64,000 nucleotides of DNA from Trichobilharzia szidati (lineage: Eukaryota; Platyhelminthes; Trematoda; Strigeidida; Schistosomatidae): positions 83,210,020-83,274,019 of the forward strand of contig OX235272.1 of NCBI GenBank assembly GCA_944472155.2, written 5' to 3'. The notes beneath the pieces are model-generated. The model was not told the origin of the DNA, made no database searches, and was given only the letters and a program-made list of their open reading frames with translations. Below are positions 9,780 through 20,164 of the stretch, piece by piece (the stretch's first letter is position 1; every line of letters starts with the position of its first letter). The position numbers and the translations under genes were made by a program.

Positions 9780-10460
9780 ATTCATGAATCTATAGTCTCT
9801 GCTGAAGGCCAGGGCAGTAGTAATGGCTGGAATTGCTTTTATTGCACACAAAGCACTGGTTGTTTCATGCGATTCGCGATAGCCTCTGCTGTTTGGAGCA
9901 TGCGGTACCTCAATGTTTTTGGCAATTTATTTGGTACCCAGTAGATGATGGGGAAGGATTCGTCAATACTGGCTTTGCAGCCGGCCGGTTTGGACCAGGA
10001 GGTCTAATATCGAACTGTTGATGGTTTTTACTACATCCTTACTTAGCCATACTGGGAGATGTTCTCGAGAACGAATAAGCAAGTTCCTAGAGCAACGGCC
10101 AATATAACTCGCTCCACAAGCGCAGTTAAAGTGGTAGATGCAACTGGAAGTGGCTAGTCTGGGTTCTCTATCTTTCAGACGAGGAATCACCATTGGTCGT
10201 GTAGAAAATAAGACCTGCAGTTTACCAGCATTAAAAGTTCTTTGAACTGATTTTCTTAACTTCTTCATAATTATTTCTCTAGGTATATCACCCTTGAATT
10301 GCAGTCCTATGTATAAGGGGCTCTTGTTTACGGATAGTGAGTGGTCCTTTTCAAATTTCTTAGTCATATGCTTCCTGATGAATTTGTCTGAATAGCTATT
10401 TTCAATCAAGATATCATACACAATCCTTAGTTTATCTTTAATTACCTCTTCTGATGAAGA
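9780..10460 (-). pseudogene. Penelope-like element GIY-YIG endonuclease piece
   Basis: The minus-strand frame (10499-9963) encodes the PLE linker and endonuclease: FKGDIPREIIMKKLRKSVQ, then CIYHFNCACGASYIGRCSRN with the GIY-YIG core, then REHLPVWLSKD. Beyond the frame the match continues to about 9780 through at least one frameshift. No RT is attached. The start of the open frame lies in the adjoining RTE piece, so its first residues are a junction artefact. Confidence 0.8.
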
Positions 10461-11110
10461 TTCTTGGCTAACAGCAACAGCAGGAACAACAAAAAACAAT
10501 TACCACAAATGGGAGAAATCCGAAAGAAGCAACCCCCTTTAGCTACATACCTACATACCTGGGAAGCATCGTTTCAACTGCAGGTGGACGGAATTGATAA
10601 GGATATCAAAACAAGGATCGGGAAAGCAAGGCAAGCTTTCATTTCTCTCAAGTCTGTGTGGAGATCAACAGGACTGACTCAGCATGAAAATGAAAATAAG
10701 ATGCGAATTTTCAACTCCAATGTGAAGTCAGGGCTACTTAATATACGTACGGATCAGAGACTTGGTGGCGCGCTGCGTCACGAAGGGCGATTCAAACAAA
10801 CTACAGACCTTCATAAACAACTGTCTCCGCTCAATACTACTCAAGATCAGATGGCCGGCCAAAAAAGATGAGCAGCAGGGAGGGATCTCTAACAGCAAAC
10901 CAACCAACCCAGCAGGAACCAGTTGTTCAACAAATAAGCAGGAAGAAATGGAGGTGGATTGGTCATACTCTGAGAAAACCATCAAAAGACACCACACGCC
11001 AGGCCATCACTCGAGTGAAAAGCGAATGGGAAGCTGTGAGTTGGTCTTCTGTGCGAGAGTGGGATGACATGGAGGAGGTCATGTGAAGAAGAGATGAAAG
11101 CATGTGGGCA
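10461..11110 (+). pseudogene. RTE-clade LINE 3' piece
   Basis: Overlapping frames encode the RTE C-terminal region: ISLKSVWRSTGLTQHEN, NSNVKSGLL, FINNCLRSILLKIRWPAKK, then [20 protein letters not shown]. Frameshifts split it into three frames. It abuts the end of a minus-strand PLE piece exactly at a run of CAACAGCAACAGCAG, so it probably inserted there. It lacks the palm domain. Confidence 0.75.
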
Positions 11111-11144
11111 TAGGTGTTCGATGAGTAATTCTCGCTGACAGAAT

Positions 11145-11480
11145 ATGTGGTCCCAACTTGTTGAGAATATTCTATTTGATTCCTAGGTTGTTCTTAAAGT
11201 TTAATTTTAGTTAACTAATTTTGTTCTGCAGTAAGTAGTTCATAAGTGAGCTGCCTAACCGCATTGTTGAGATAATTTTGTTTGTTGATATGTTAATATT
11301 TTTAAATGGTACTGCAGGTTTTATCTCAAACAACTGTCTTTCCGCTGTCGCTGGTGCATTCTCTGACTGTGAATAACTCAAGAAACTTCTTGCTAGCTTT
11401 GTGGTAGAACACGAAGATTGGTTTCCAGCATTTAGACCACAACACTTTGGCTTTGTTAGTTACACACAGTTCAAACCTAG
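11145..11480 (-). repeat. Family X copy, partial
   Basis: It matches other copies at TTGTTGAGAATATTC, TAGTTAACTA-like and GCAGTAAGTAGTTCAT-like positions and at AGACCACAACACTTTGGC. It directly follows an RTE 3' end. Confidence 0.55.
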
Positions 11481-11694
11481 GAATAAAAAGCTGACCAGTA
11501 CACGTCTGATATCAATCCGTGATCAAACATGCAATCGATCAAATCCCTACATACTAGCACTTGAAAAGACGATATTGACACATTTGTAAATACCTGAAAT
11601 CTGTGTCGTATTACTGTCATCCAAAAATTAATTCTTTTAAACTACAACATAAATATGAGATTACGTTACCTCGGAATTGGAAGATGTTTCCCTC

Positions 11695-11940
11695 ATTTGT
11701 ACCGTCGCGCAAAAATCACGAATTGATAGAAGCTGAAATTCATGGGGTAGCCATTCGATTGAGTCCCATTGCCTGAATGGTCTTGGAGCTTGCCATGCAG
11801 ATGGGAGATCCTGGGTTCGAACCCTGTTGGGTACGTCCTGACGATGAGTCCCAGTCTATGATGAAGCAGCTGTTCATCAGTACTCCCTGCTGGATTTCAA
11901 TAATTCTCTAACTGATATCAATCTGTGATAAAACTTGAAA
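11695..11940 (+). mobile_element. SINE-A copy
   Basis: It has the end of the leader, a head with B box GGGTTCGAACCC, and an altered ribozyme region (CTGACGA present but stem II broken and GAAG in place of GAAA). The standard tail follows (AATTCTCTAACTGATATCA). The hammerhead is decayed. Confidence 0.75.
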
Positions 11941-12930
11941 TTGTAATTAACTCATATAGGCTTTACAGGAAAGGATTTTTGCTTCTGCCAATCTATTTGC
12001 TGACAATTAATTGTACTTTTAGCAACAAACACAATACTATAGAATCTCTAGAAGTTATTTACTCTTAATTTACTAAACATTCTGTCTAATTAAATAAATA
12101 GGTCAAGCGAGCAGATGTTTGAGGCGAATAACATCTAACATAATGTATCCTGAAAGTACACATGTTCATCGAAATAAATGCGGAAAAATAAATGACTGCT
12201 ATTTTTTTTGTTTTCTGCGGTCATATAAAAAAATAATGAATATTATTTTTTTTTCCTAACTGACTTTATCGCTATTTCCCAATTTGTTGTCCAACTCAAC
12301 TGTTCTCTAATTTATCTAAAATACCACATTTATGTTTACAGTACAGTACTGTTTGTATTTCCCCCTTCCCAATTATGACCTTGGAGCCTTATTGATCGTT
12401 GATTGTTTAAATATATCAGTGTCATTAGTGTCTCCCAAGGCAATTTAAAGCATATATATACATATATATGCGCAGTCGCTGTCAACCCTTTTGGCTGTTG
12501 ATTCGAGACAGTACAATCTCTCTACGTCAACTGTCTGTTTTCTTTCCTCACGGGTTCAATGGTATCTTGTCACTGTTGTTGTTGTTGCTAATAGTGATCA
12601 GAACAGTAGGCTTGTAAATCGACTAGGTAGGAAGTTCGTTAACGCAAATTACCAAGTGTATTAATAGTCATAACATTTAGCTGGGGTTTTATGTAGATGT
12701 TTTATAATAATTTTTCCACTAATAATGTGAAAGTTACAGTATAGACTGTCAGTATCCTGGCAACGCCTAAATTTATTCTTCTAAACAATGTCTGAAATGT
12801 AGTCATTTTCACATGAAAATATGTTAGAGATTATTTTCTACTTTGCTTATTTTTATTCTGTTGTTGCTTTTCACTGAAATGTAAAACCAATTTTCTTTTA
12901 AAAAACTTAAAAAAACTGATTTATATGATT
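11941..12930. other. No gene seen
   Basis: AT-rich with long T and A runs, a short imperfect TA palindrome near 12450-12470, and no element or frame that I can name. A possible single-copy stretch. Confidence 0.45.
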
Positions 12931-12934
12931 CGAT

Positions 12935-13138
12935 CTTCAAGTATTGGTTTTGTAGGGATTTTGTTTGATTGCATGGAGGATTTTATTATGAGCTGACATC
13001 AGTTAGAGAACCACTGGAAAACCTAGGAGTACTGGATTGTTATTTCGTCCTAGTTTGGGACTCTTCATCAGAACGCACCCACTGGGGTTTGAACCCAGGA
13101 CCTTCTGGTTACGAGGCGAGCTCGTGGACCATTCAGCC
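12935..13138 (-). mobile_element. SINE-A copy, left half of a pair
   Basis: Minus-strand copy with tail, C3A-type core (ATGAAGA), stem II GTCC/GGAC, GAAA, and head B box GGTTTGAACCC-like. Stem III is changed, so it is not expected to cleave. Confidence 0.75.
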
Positions 13139-13565
13139 AATGATGTCAGCTCATGTTGAAATCCTCAATGCAATGAAACAAAATCCCTACGAAACCAATA
13201 CTTGTAAATGAATTTGATGCTCACTAGCGACTGGCCCTATTCAAGCAGTTAACCTGGGGTTCTAGTGGGAAGCCGTGACCAGTAGGGTACAGCAGGTTGA
13301 AGATGAGATAGTGACACATCGAAGAAGACATTGCGACATGGTCGCGCTATGTCGTGAATTATCAGAAGACAAAATTCATCGTCTGGCCATTGGATCGGGT
13401 CCCATTGAGTGGCCTAATAGTCTACGAACTCGCTAGACTTGTAACCAGAAGGTCCTGCATTCGAATCTTGGTGGTGGGTGCGTACTGATGAAGAATTTCA
13501 CACCAGGACGAAACAGCTGTCCAATACTCCAGTGGTTCTCTAACTGATGTCAGCTCATTATATGA
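13139..13565 (+). mobile_element. SINE-A tail plus full SINE-A copy, right half of a pair
   Basis: A plus-strand tail alone (13140-13205) precedes a copy with leader (13216-13400), head (B box GCATTCGAATCTTGG) and a ribozyme region. That region has GTACTG stem I, core ATGAAGA and GAAA, but a disrupted stem II (AATTTCACACC). With the minus copy it makes a palindromic block. Confidence 0.75.
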
Positions 13566-14017
13566 TTCGTGTTTAATTTGCTTAAAGTGTAGCTGGAACA
13601 GTGTAAGGAAACAAACACGTAACACTGCTGATTAAAAGAATGGAAACAAAGTCCTGTTGTGTAGAATAATCCATTAGTAGAATCATTTCACTTGCAGCAA
13701 AGGTAAAACTCTAATGGATGATATTATCAAGTGGAGACAGAGAGAGAGGGAAGTTGATCAATGAAACACTGTCCGTCCTGTGGACTCTACAGCTATGTGT
13801 GTGTAGTTGATTACACTGAATGCTGTTATGAAGTTCTTTGACAATATATGACCGAATGATGGCAGAAAGGCGAACAAAAGCTGAAAACACCATCTATTAG
13901 TGAACATTTTCAGAGTCACTTTATTTAGCTATATTCAATTTATTTTTTGAAGTAAATTATTATTATTAACAGCGTTAATGCTGTTTTTAATTAAACTGAA
14001 TCAATAGCATCGACCTA
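13566..14017. other. No gene; right end is PLE-flank-like
   Basis: No frame of note. 13960-14015 (AACAGCGTTAATGCTG, then AACTGAATCAATAGCATCG) resembles 9650-9720 and continues after the inserted RTE copy at about 14575. The RTE piece therefore appears to sit inside a PLE. Confidence 0.45.
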
Positions 14018-14572
14018 CGTGTGGAACGGATGAAGATACCACAGTCAGAATCGGAAAGGCAAGATACGCCTTCATCAACCTGAAACCAGTTTGGAAGTCT
14101 TCTACACTCAAGATAAGGAACAAGATGCGGATTTTCAACACCAGTGTCAAGTCGGTCCTTCCATACTAGTTAGAAACTCGCACTGTGTGACACGAAGAGA
14201 ATTTCCAACAGGTTCTAGACTTTCGTCAACAGCTACCTTCGCTGTTTCCACCCTGAAGATCCAATGGCCCAAAAAAATTAGTAGCAAGAAACTGTGGCAA
14301 CAAATCAACCAAGAGCCGATTGGTAAACAGATATGTAGGAGAAAATGGAAACCGTCGAATGACAACGCGCGTAGTGCAGACCATTCCCCGAGTGGAATCC
14401 GAATAGGAAGAAATGAGTGACTGATATGGAGGAGATCGTTTGGCGAGGAGGAGATGAGAGATTATGGTCAATCGTGGAGCTGGCCAGCTGAAGAGAACAG
14501 CAGAAAATAGAAGTTGTAAATGTGTTGTTGAATCCATATGTTCCACTCGGAACCCAAGGGAATAATTATAAT
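14018..14572 (+). pseudogene. RTE-clade LINE 3' piece inserted in a PLE
   Basis: Frames encode RIGKARYAFINLKPVWKS-like, FNTSVKSVL, KLWQQINQEPIGKQICRR and a W-R-T-E-A-like end, followed by the family 3' end GGAACCCAAGGGAATAATTATAATAA. It is 5' truncated, as is usual for LINE insertions. Its two flanks share the sequence AATAGCATC, compatible with a target duplication. Confidence 0.7.
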
Positions 14573-14577
14573 AATTT

Positions 14578-14760
14578 AATAGCATCAACAGATTGCGTTT
14601 CAAAAGCATCTGTAAGAGATGATACGCAACAATATACGGCTTACCCAAAGTACATCAACCTGGAGTAACGTTAAGACCGATACAAGACAAGCACAATTCT
14701 CCCTACCATGTTTTGCCTACATGGTTGGTAACTATTCCGAAATCCGTAGATGAATGACTA
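14578..14760 (+). pseudogene. Penelope-like element RT, first part
   Basis: In one frame it encodes YGLPKVHQPGVTLRPIQ, the conserved G-PK-HK-G-P-RPI motif of PLE reverse transcriptases, then a PYHVLPTWLV-like strand. The following PLE motif appears at 15100, after about 280 unrelated bases. Confidence 0.7.
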
Positions 14761-15037
14761 CTAAAATATAGCGTGAGAGACTTTTTCAATGGTTATTTAC
14801 ATTGAACATTGGTTCATTGGCCTCGATCGCCATTGGCGGGCAACTCGAGGGCACGAGCGATTTGATCGTGTACAAGTTAGAAGAAGACAAAAGAATACGA
14901 ATAAAAGTACAATACATTCCATTGTAAAAACATTTGTTTATAGACTTAGTACAGAATATTGATTTTAACAAGTGAAGAATACAATTTCTTGTCATCCACT
15001 GTGTTTTGGAATTAAAGTCGATATCTGTGCTTAGTGG
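14761..15037. other. Unassigned insert between two PLE RT parts
   Basis: It does not match the expected PLE protein or any repeat seen elsewhere in the window. It could be an insertion or heavily decayed PLE coding sequence. Confidence 0.35.
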
Positions 15038-15363
15038 TTGTCGATTCGGAGCGTCTTCGGAAATAATAGGAACTTAGGATTAAGTTCCTTGACAGGCGAG
15101 TTTGAATTCACAAACAGAATTAGAGATATTAACTTAAGAGATAAAACTATGATAATTTTGGACTTAGCAACTCTATTCACAAATGTACCTCTAGTTGAAA
15201 CGATTAATTACACATGTGAAAAAACAAATAACGTCAGTAAATATTGGGACTCCAGTAAAAATCCTTAGAGAAATTATTAATAAAGTTTTTCATGAATGGG
15301 AATTTTAAATTTGGTGGCAAGCTCTATAGACTGGTCAACGGGGAGGCAGTGGGCTCTGCCTTG
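15038..15363 (+). pseudogene. Penelope-like element RT, catalytic-strand part
   Basis: The frame encodes TMIILDLATLFTNVPLVETI, matching the PLE D-x-SLFTNVPLE motif that carries the first catalytic aspartate. After a frameshift FGGKLYRLVNGEAVGSALG follows, matching the Y-Q--G-AMGSPLSP motif. The copy is cut immediately afterwards by a minus-strand CR1 piece. Confidence 0.75.
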
Positions 15364-15785
15364 GGTCTTCTGGTTCTGCCTGATGAGATGCAAGAGGAGA
15401 GTTGTGAATGAAGAGGGTGGTGTGAGTTACATAGAATGGATTTAGCCAATTTTTCACATGAGTCCATGTGCCTGTCGACCAGAATGTTAACAAGCTGGTT
15501 AAGTGACACGTTGCTTACTCTGCTGACAACCTTTAACATCCTGTGTAATAAGGTATAGTCCTTCTTCAGTAGTCTTGGAAATACTAAGGGGGAACAATAG
15601 AGAATAATAGGCAGGATGCAAGAGTTAACGAATCGTAGGAGTAAGGGTTGTGTTATTCCAAAATGTCTTAACTTCTTGAAGTAGAATTTAAGACGGAATA
15701 TTTTCTTAGAAATCATCAAGATATGAGATGCAACGGCTCTCTTGGTCTGTTGTGGAACGTATGAATTCATAGATTCTGTGTTATT
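15364..15785 (-). pseudogene. CR1-like LINE, thumb region
   Basis: The minus frame encodes RLKFYFKKLRHFGITQPLLL, NSCILPIILYCSPLVFP, LLKKDYTLLHRMLKVVSRVS and a HPLHSQLSSC segment. This is collinear with the C-terminal part of the longer copy at 51549-53335. The ILYCSP strand and the following helices are typical of the region downstream of the RT palm in CR1 or SR1-type LINEs. Its 3' end is missing. Confidence 0.75.
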
Positions 15786-15923
15786 TCCCTTAGTTTATCT
15801 GACATTCAATTTAGTGTTATATTGACGCATATTATCTCTCTATTACTAATACTTTTGAAATCTAATCTGTCCATACCAATGATTCAATGTAATTTAAAAC
15901 AGCATTAATATTAGCAATAGCAG

Positions 15924-16190
15924 TGTAACAACAGAAGACAAGGGCCAGGCAACAGATCGTTTATTACGAAAAATCAACACGTATTTATAGATTTTTATGT
16001 ACATTATTGTAGGTCAATGTTAGTAGAAAATACAGTCTGTTGATTGGTTGTTTCTCACACAAAGTTAACCTTGCATCTCTTGTGGCTGTGTCAGTTCATC
16101 TATATGTTAACTGTAACCGCCTGTCCACCTTGACCTTTGACTTCAATTACTGTCAACCAATTGGGCCAGCAACCATCTCTCACCACAACA
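15924..16190 (-). mobile_element. LTR-like sequence (solo LTR?)
   Basis: It starts TGTAAC and ends CAACA, giving the TG...CA termini of an LTR in 267 bases. On the minus strand it carries an AATAAACGATCTGTTGCC-like polyadenylation region near its end. The region CGATCTGTTGCC...TGTCTTCTG recurs on the plus strand at 43770-43807. A second piece of its start (CTCTCACCACA) lies at 16205-16262. I see no internal LTR-retrotransposon coding sequence and no clear target duplication. Confidence 0.5.
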
Positions 16191-16307
16191 TGACTAATAT
16201 TTGATACATAAACATTGACCTCAATTACTGTCCACCACTTGGCTAGTAGACAGCTCTCACCACAGAAGTAATTTTCTAATTATCATGGACATATAGCTGT
16301 AGGGTAA

Positions 16308-16630
16308 AGATCAGCAACAGGGATCTCTGGGAGCGAACCAACCAGGAACCGATTGTGAAACAAACAGGCAGGAAGAAATGGAGATGGATTGGCCATACTC
16401 TAAGGAAACCATCAAGTGACATCACTAGACAAGCCCTTGAGTGGAAACCAAAAGGGAAGCGGCAAGTTGGTCGTCCACGGGTGACTTGGAGGAGGTCATG
16501 TGAAGAGGATTTCGAAACGTGTTGGCAGACTTGGAGTCAGGTGAATACTCTAGCAGAGAACCGAACGCAATGGAGACGCACGGCTGAAGCCCTATGTTCC
16601 TGTAGGAATTAAAGGAAACAATAATAATAA
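16308..16630 (+). pseudogene. RTE-clade LINE extreme 3' end
   Basis: An 85-codon frame encodes [20 protein letters not shown], a [20 protein letters not shown] segment and AENRTQWRRTAEALCSCRN to the natural stop. This W-IGH-LR...GRP--TW motif is the C-terminus of RTE-type LINE proteins. The element 3' end (AATAATAATAATAG) follows at once. It is one of the least decayed copies and is very close to 58900-59228. Confidence 0.8.
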
Positions 16631-16990
16631 TAGCTGTAGGACTTGATGACGAATTTATGGAAAATAACATTCTTTGTTCACTAATAATCTTTTAAATTTT
16701 TACCGGGTATCTTCAAAGAATTAAATCAAAGCCTTAAGCATATATTTCCTTTGCTGTTTTTCTTTCTTGTCATACAAAAGAATCTAAAATATTTCATCGA
16801 TCTAAAACCTATTATTTTTATTATTTAATTTGCACATGACAATTTGTTTACATCTTATGATTTTCTGAATGATATCTGAAGACTGTTTGTTAGATCATAT
16901 GACACAGAAAGTATTCTGATCAATTACTGTGACAATTCTTTCATTTTATCACATATTTAACCTTCATTTTGCCTACTTTATCAAATTTCT
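16631..16990. other. No gene seen
   Basis: AT-rich spacer without recognisable element. Confidence 0.45.
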
Positions 16991-16994
16991 CAAG

Positions 16995-17400
16995 ACTTGC
17001 GCTTTGTGGAGATTTGATTCGCTTCAAGTCTTGATCACAAGATACTTTCAGTTAGAGAACCAGAAAGTGCTGGAGAGCTGTTTCACCATAGTTTGAAACT
17101 ATTCACCAACACCAACGCACCGGGATTAGAATCCAAGACCTTCCAAATGCAAGGCAGGCTCATAATCCATTCAACTGCTGGGATCCTACCCAGTGACCAG
17201 CCCAACTAAAACTTCTACCAGTTCGTCGTCACCAGAAAATGTTTCTGGCGAGTATTTGTCCTAACACTCGACCTGTTCAACCTCATTGGAACTCCAGGCA
17301 ACTTTGTCCTGCAACCAGTTACTAGCTAGTCCAGTGCTCCTTGGTTCTCCAATGGTGCTGTAACATGTGTCGGATCGTGATCAAACTTGCAGTTATCAAA
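16995..17400 (-). mobile_element. SINE-A copy with leader, followed by inverted tail
   Basis: The minus copy spans 16995-17320 (tail, decayed ribozyme region, head, leader). From 17321 a plus-strand SINE-A tail (TGGTTCTCCAATGGTGC) follows, giving a pair whose right half is mostly lost. Confidence 0.7.
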
Positions 17401-17469
17401 TTTCTGTGATTTTGCTTAGATACTAAATTGTAGACAATTTTGATTCAGTTTTATTTGACGAATAATACG

Positions 17470-17615
17470 CATCCCGGTGGGTGCGTTCTGCCAAAGAATC
17501 CCAAACCAGGACGAAGCAGCTGTCGATTACCCCCAGGTTTTCCAGTGATTCTCTAACCGATTTCAGGTGGAAATAAAATCCTGTAACCAATCAAATCCCT
17601 GCAAACCAGTGCTAG
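17470..17615 (+). mobile_element. SINE-A copy, 3' part
   Basis: It starts at the end of the head (CCCGGTGGGTGCG), has an eroded core (CTGCCAAAGA), GACGAAGCAGCTGTC in place of the GAAA form, and a full tail ending ATCAAATCCCTGCAAACC. Confidence 0.75.
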
Positions 17616-17877
17616 GATAAAAATTATTTTTTTTCCCTTTCAACCGTGACCATGAAGAAAATTAATGAGCCTTGGAAATATGTAAGATTTTGTGTGGAAT
17701 TCAGATGATAAACCAATATGCCGACACAAAGTGTCATTTAGTGATCGATTTAAAGTAAGCTAGAAAATATGAACACTTCACAGTTTCCAAAAGAAACTTC
17801 AGAGTTCAAAATCTCCAACAGATTTGTAATCTTTCATCATTATTAGTAATATAATAATATTAACAAATCTATATTTT

Positions 17878-18190
17878 CAAGCCGTGACCAGTAAGGTACA
17901 GTAGGTTGAAGATGAGGTAGTAACTCATCGAAGAAGATATTGCGAAATAGTTGCTCTGTGTCGTCAATTGGCAGAAGTTAGAACTCATGGGCCATAGGAT
18001 CGGGTCCCAGTGGCTCAATGGTCTACGATCTCGCCTTGTAACCAGAAGGTCCTGGGTTTGAACCTTAGTGGTGGATGCGTATTGCTGAAGAGCCGCAGAC
18101 TGGGACGAAACAGTTGGTCAGCACTCCCAGCTGGGTTTTCAGTGACTCTTTAACTGATGTCAGCTCATGATGAAATCCTCCATGAAATCT
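17878..18190 (+). mobile_element. SINE-A copy with intact hammerhead core bases
   Basis: Leader (17880-17990), head (GGTCCCAGTGGCTCAATGGT, B box GGGTTTGAACC) and tail are all present. The ribozyme region at 18079-18124 has the full core CTGAAGA and GAAA. Its stem II has mismatches and stem III is altered (see separate entry). Confidence 0.8.
18079..18124 (+). ncRNA. Hammerhead motif, core CTGAAGA kept, stems weakened
   Basis: Stem I is GTATTG against CAGCAC (one mismatch). The core CTGAAGA (18085-18091) fits CUGANGA exactly. The stem II arms (GCCG/GGAC type) pair poorly, GAAA is present, and stem III reads ACAGTTGGT with one base missing before the cleavage site. Activity is doubtful. It shows that the ancestral core had C3. 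Confidence 0.45.
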
Positions 18191-18454
18191 GTATTTCATT
18201 TCTGACATAGGATTATATGGGAAAAGAGTTAAAAGAGGTAAATCAAAACATAACATCAATTCATGAAGTCTCTGTTAGTTGATTTGCATCACACAAGCAG
18301 GTGTAGATTTCTCGGAGGGAGTCATCAAGATGCTATAGAGCCAATGGCTTGCGACTGTCGGTGATGTGGTTTAAAAAAGTTCTCACTGGCGTAAATCAGT
18401 TCACTCCTTATGAAAATCCAAGCCCTTAAAACTCTCATTATTCATTAATTCTGT
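18191..18454. other. No gene seen
   Basis: Spacer; no recognisable element. Confidence 0.35.
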
Positions 18455-18905
18455 AGGATTTTCAACACATCTTAAGTCGGGTGTTATATATGGGTCAGAA
18501 ACTTAGCGCATGTGTCACAAAAAGCAATTTCAACAAGTTTCAGACCTTTATCAACAGCTGACTTTACAATCTCCATATTGAAGATTAAATGGCCAGAAAA
18601 AAATAGCAAGAAGAAACTCTGGCTAGGAACAAACCAATCAAGAACCTACTGCTCAACAAATATTCGGAAGAAAATAGAGATGAATTGGGCACACACTGAG
18701 GAGACCGTCGAATAACATCCCGCACAGTGCAGGCCATCCCTCAAGTAGAACGCAAATGGGCAACGAGGAGTTGGGCGTGAGTCCTAGGGTGATATGAAGG
18801 AGATTATGCGAGGAAAAGATGAGAGACTATGGGCAATAGTTTGACAAGCTAACAAGGACCGTAGAGAATAGAGCAAGGAGGAAATGTGCTGCTGTAGCAA
18901 TATGT
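18455..18905 (+). pseudogene. RTE-clade LINE 3' piece
   Basis: Broken frames encode the GSET-like MGQKLSACVTKSNFNKF region, ILKIKWPEKNSKKKLWLGTN, and YCSTNIRKKIEMNWAHTEET, collinear with the RTE C-terminus. Stops and frameshifts are frequent, and it is among the more diverged copies. Confidence 0.7.
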
Positions 18906-18924
18906 GTCACTAAGGGCATAATGA

Positions 18925-19160
18925 ACCACTTCTTACATTCCACGTAGAACATAAGGCTTCCAGCTTGACGCCTTGAAGTTTCAGTAGAGATGATGTTGTT
19001 TATATAGGGTAGGGGGCCAGATGGAGTGTTGCTAGACTCATGGCCGAATTTCCCTCTTTCTGCCGAACCTACTACGAGTCAGGTGAAGTTTAAGAGCACG
19101 TTGGCCGTGATACGAGCCACGTGGTTGGCAAATATTCTACCGGTGAACTAAGGGCGCACA
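18925..19160 (-). mobile_element. SINE-B copy, diverged
   Basis: In plus reading it shows the inverted SINE-B landmarks: GTAGAACATAAGGCTTC, CTTGAAGTTTCAGTAG, a TTTCCCTCTTTC block, and a remnant of the head (GTTGGCAAATATTCTACC). It lies directly after an RTE 3' end. Confidence 0.65.
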
Positions 19161-19785
19161 GTGTATAGAATCATCAAGCTGAAAATCCTACAAAGTATCT
19201 CAAAAGCTCTAATTACTGATTGAAATATCATCATTACAAAAAGGTTCTAATACCTGCTATTTGTTAATTGTAAAATCATAATGACTACCTGTCTATGAAG
19301 TAGCTCTATACATACATAATAAAATTCACTCTCTATTCAGCTACACAAGTATACTGATTTTGCCGAAATCTGACAAAAACACAAATTTGGACAATCTAAC
19401 TCTTCTCTGTTCTCTGTAAAATTAAAGCCATTTTGGAATGAACGTTTTTATTTTGGTATTGTTATTATTATTATTTGTAATTATCTTTTTTATGTGTAGC
19501 ATTAATATTTGTTATTTGAAAATTTATTCTGTCAAACTTTACTGTGGAATTGCTCTTCGTTTATTTATGCATTTTTTAAAATCTGAATGTCACTTATTGA
19601 TGAGAAATTCAGATAATTTTCTCATTCCCTTTTCTAATTTATCAGAAATTCAATCTTGAACAATCTATAACTGTAATGAAATATCCTCCAAATAGTGTTT
19701 TCCAGAACGAATAAAATAAATTTTGAACAAACGACGGGAGAGAGCCCAGTTGAATTTAACAGTAATCATAAAATGGATATCAATA
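19161..19785. other. No gene seen
   Basis: AT-rich. A 73-codon frame at 19438 begins with a hydrophobic stretch (LLLLFVIIFF) read from T-rich DNA; there is nothing to support it as a gene. Confidence 0.45.
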
Positions 19786-20150
19786 TAAATTTGTTGGTAT
19801 TAGATGGTTGGAGGCAATCGGCCACAGGAAGACCTAACTGACCTACGTTTCGTGCTAGTTGGCACTCACCAGTCAGTCACGAAGGCGTTCCTGCAACCTT
19901 GAAGGAACTGATGTCCCTTCTGAGATTCGAACTCGCGTCACCCAGTGAGTACTGCAGTCAGAGACGTTACTACTGAGCTATTCAGGCTCGTGATTGACCT
20001 CCCGTAGGACTGTATTGGATACTTTTGATTGAACACCAGTCAGTAGCTAGTGTGATGTGTCTAGTCCTATCTTCGGTGCATACTGAACTCTATCAGTCAA
20101 GCTTGCAATGTGGCCACCATGCTAGGTGGCTCGCCATTACGGTGCACTAA
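19786..20150 (-). mobile_element. SINE-D copy, inverted relative to neighbour
   Basis: On the minus strand it carries a tRNA-like head (TAGCTCAGTAGTAACGTCTC as A box, GAGTTCGAATCTC as B box), then a body with GAGTGCCAACTAGCACGAAAC. In plus reading, 20041-20150 continues into the sequence that joins units in the plus copy (ATGCTAGGTGGCTCGCCATT). It is the inverted partner of 20165-20601. Confidence 0.7.
19838..19886 (-). ncRNA. Hammerhead-like motif in SINE-D
   Basis: Minus-strand order: TGACT, then GA, CTGGTGA (CUGANGA with A6 changed to G), perfect stem II GTGC(CAACTA)GCAC, GAAAC, GTA and GGTCA. GGTCA pairs with TGACT as stem I (one G-U pair). The two extra bases before the core and the A6 change make activity unlikely, but the order of parts matches a type I hammerhead. 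The plus copy has a more eroded version at 20394-20430. Confidence 0.4.
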
Positions 20151-20164
20151 GAGTTGTTAGTATA

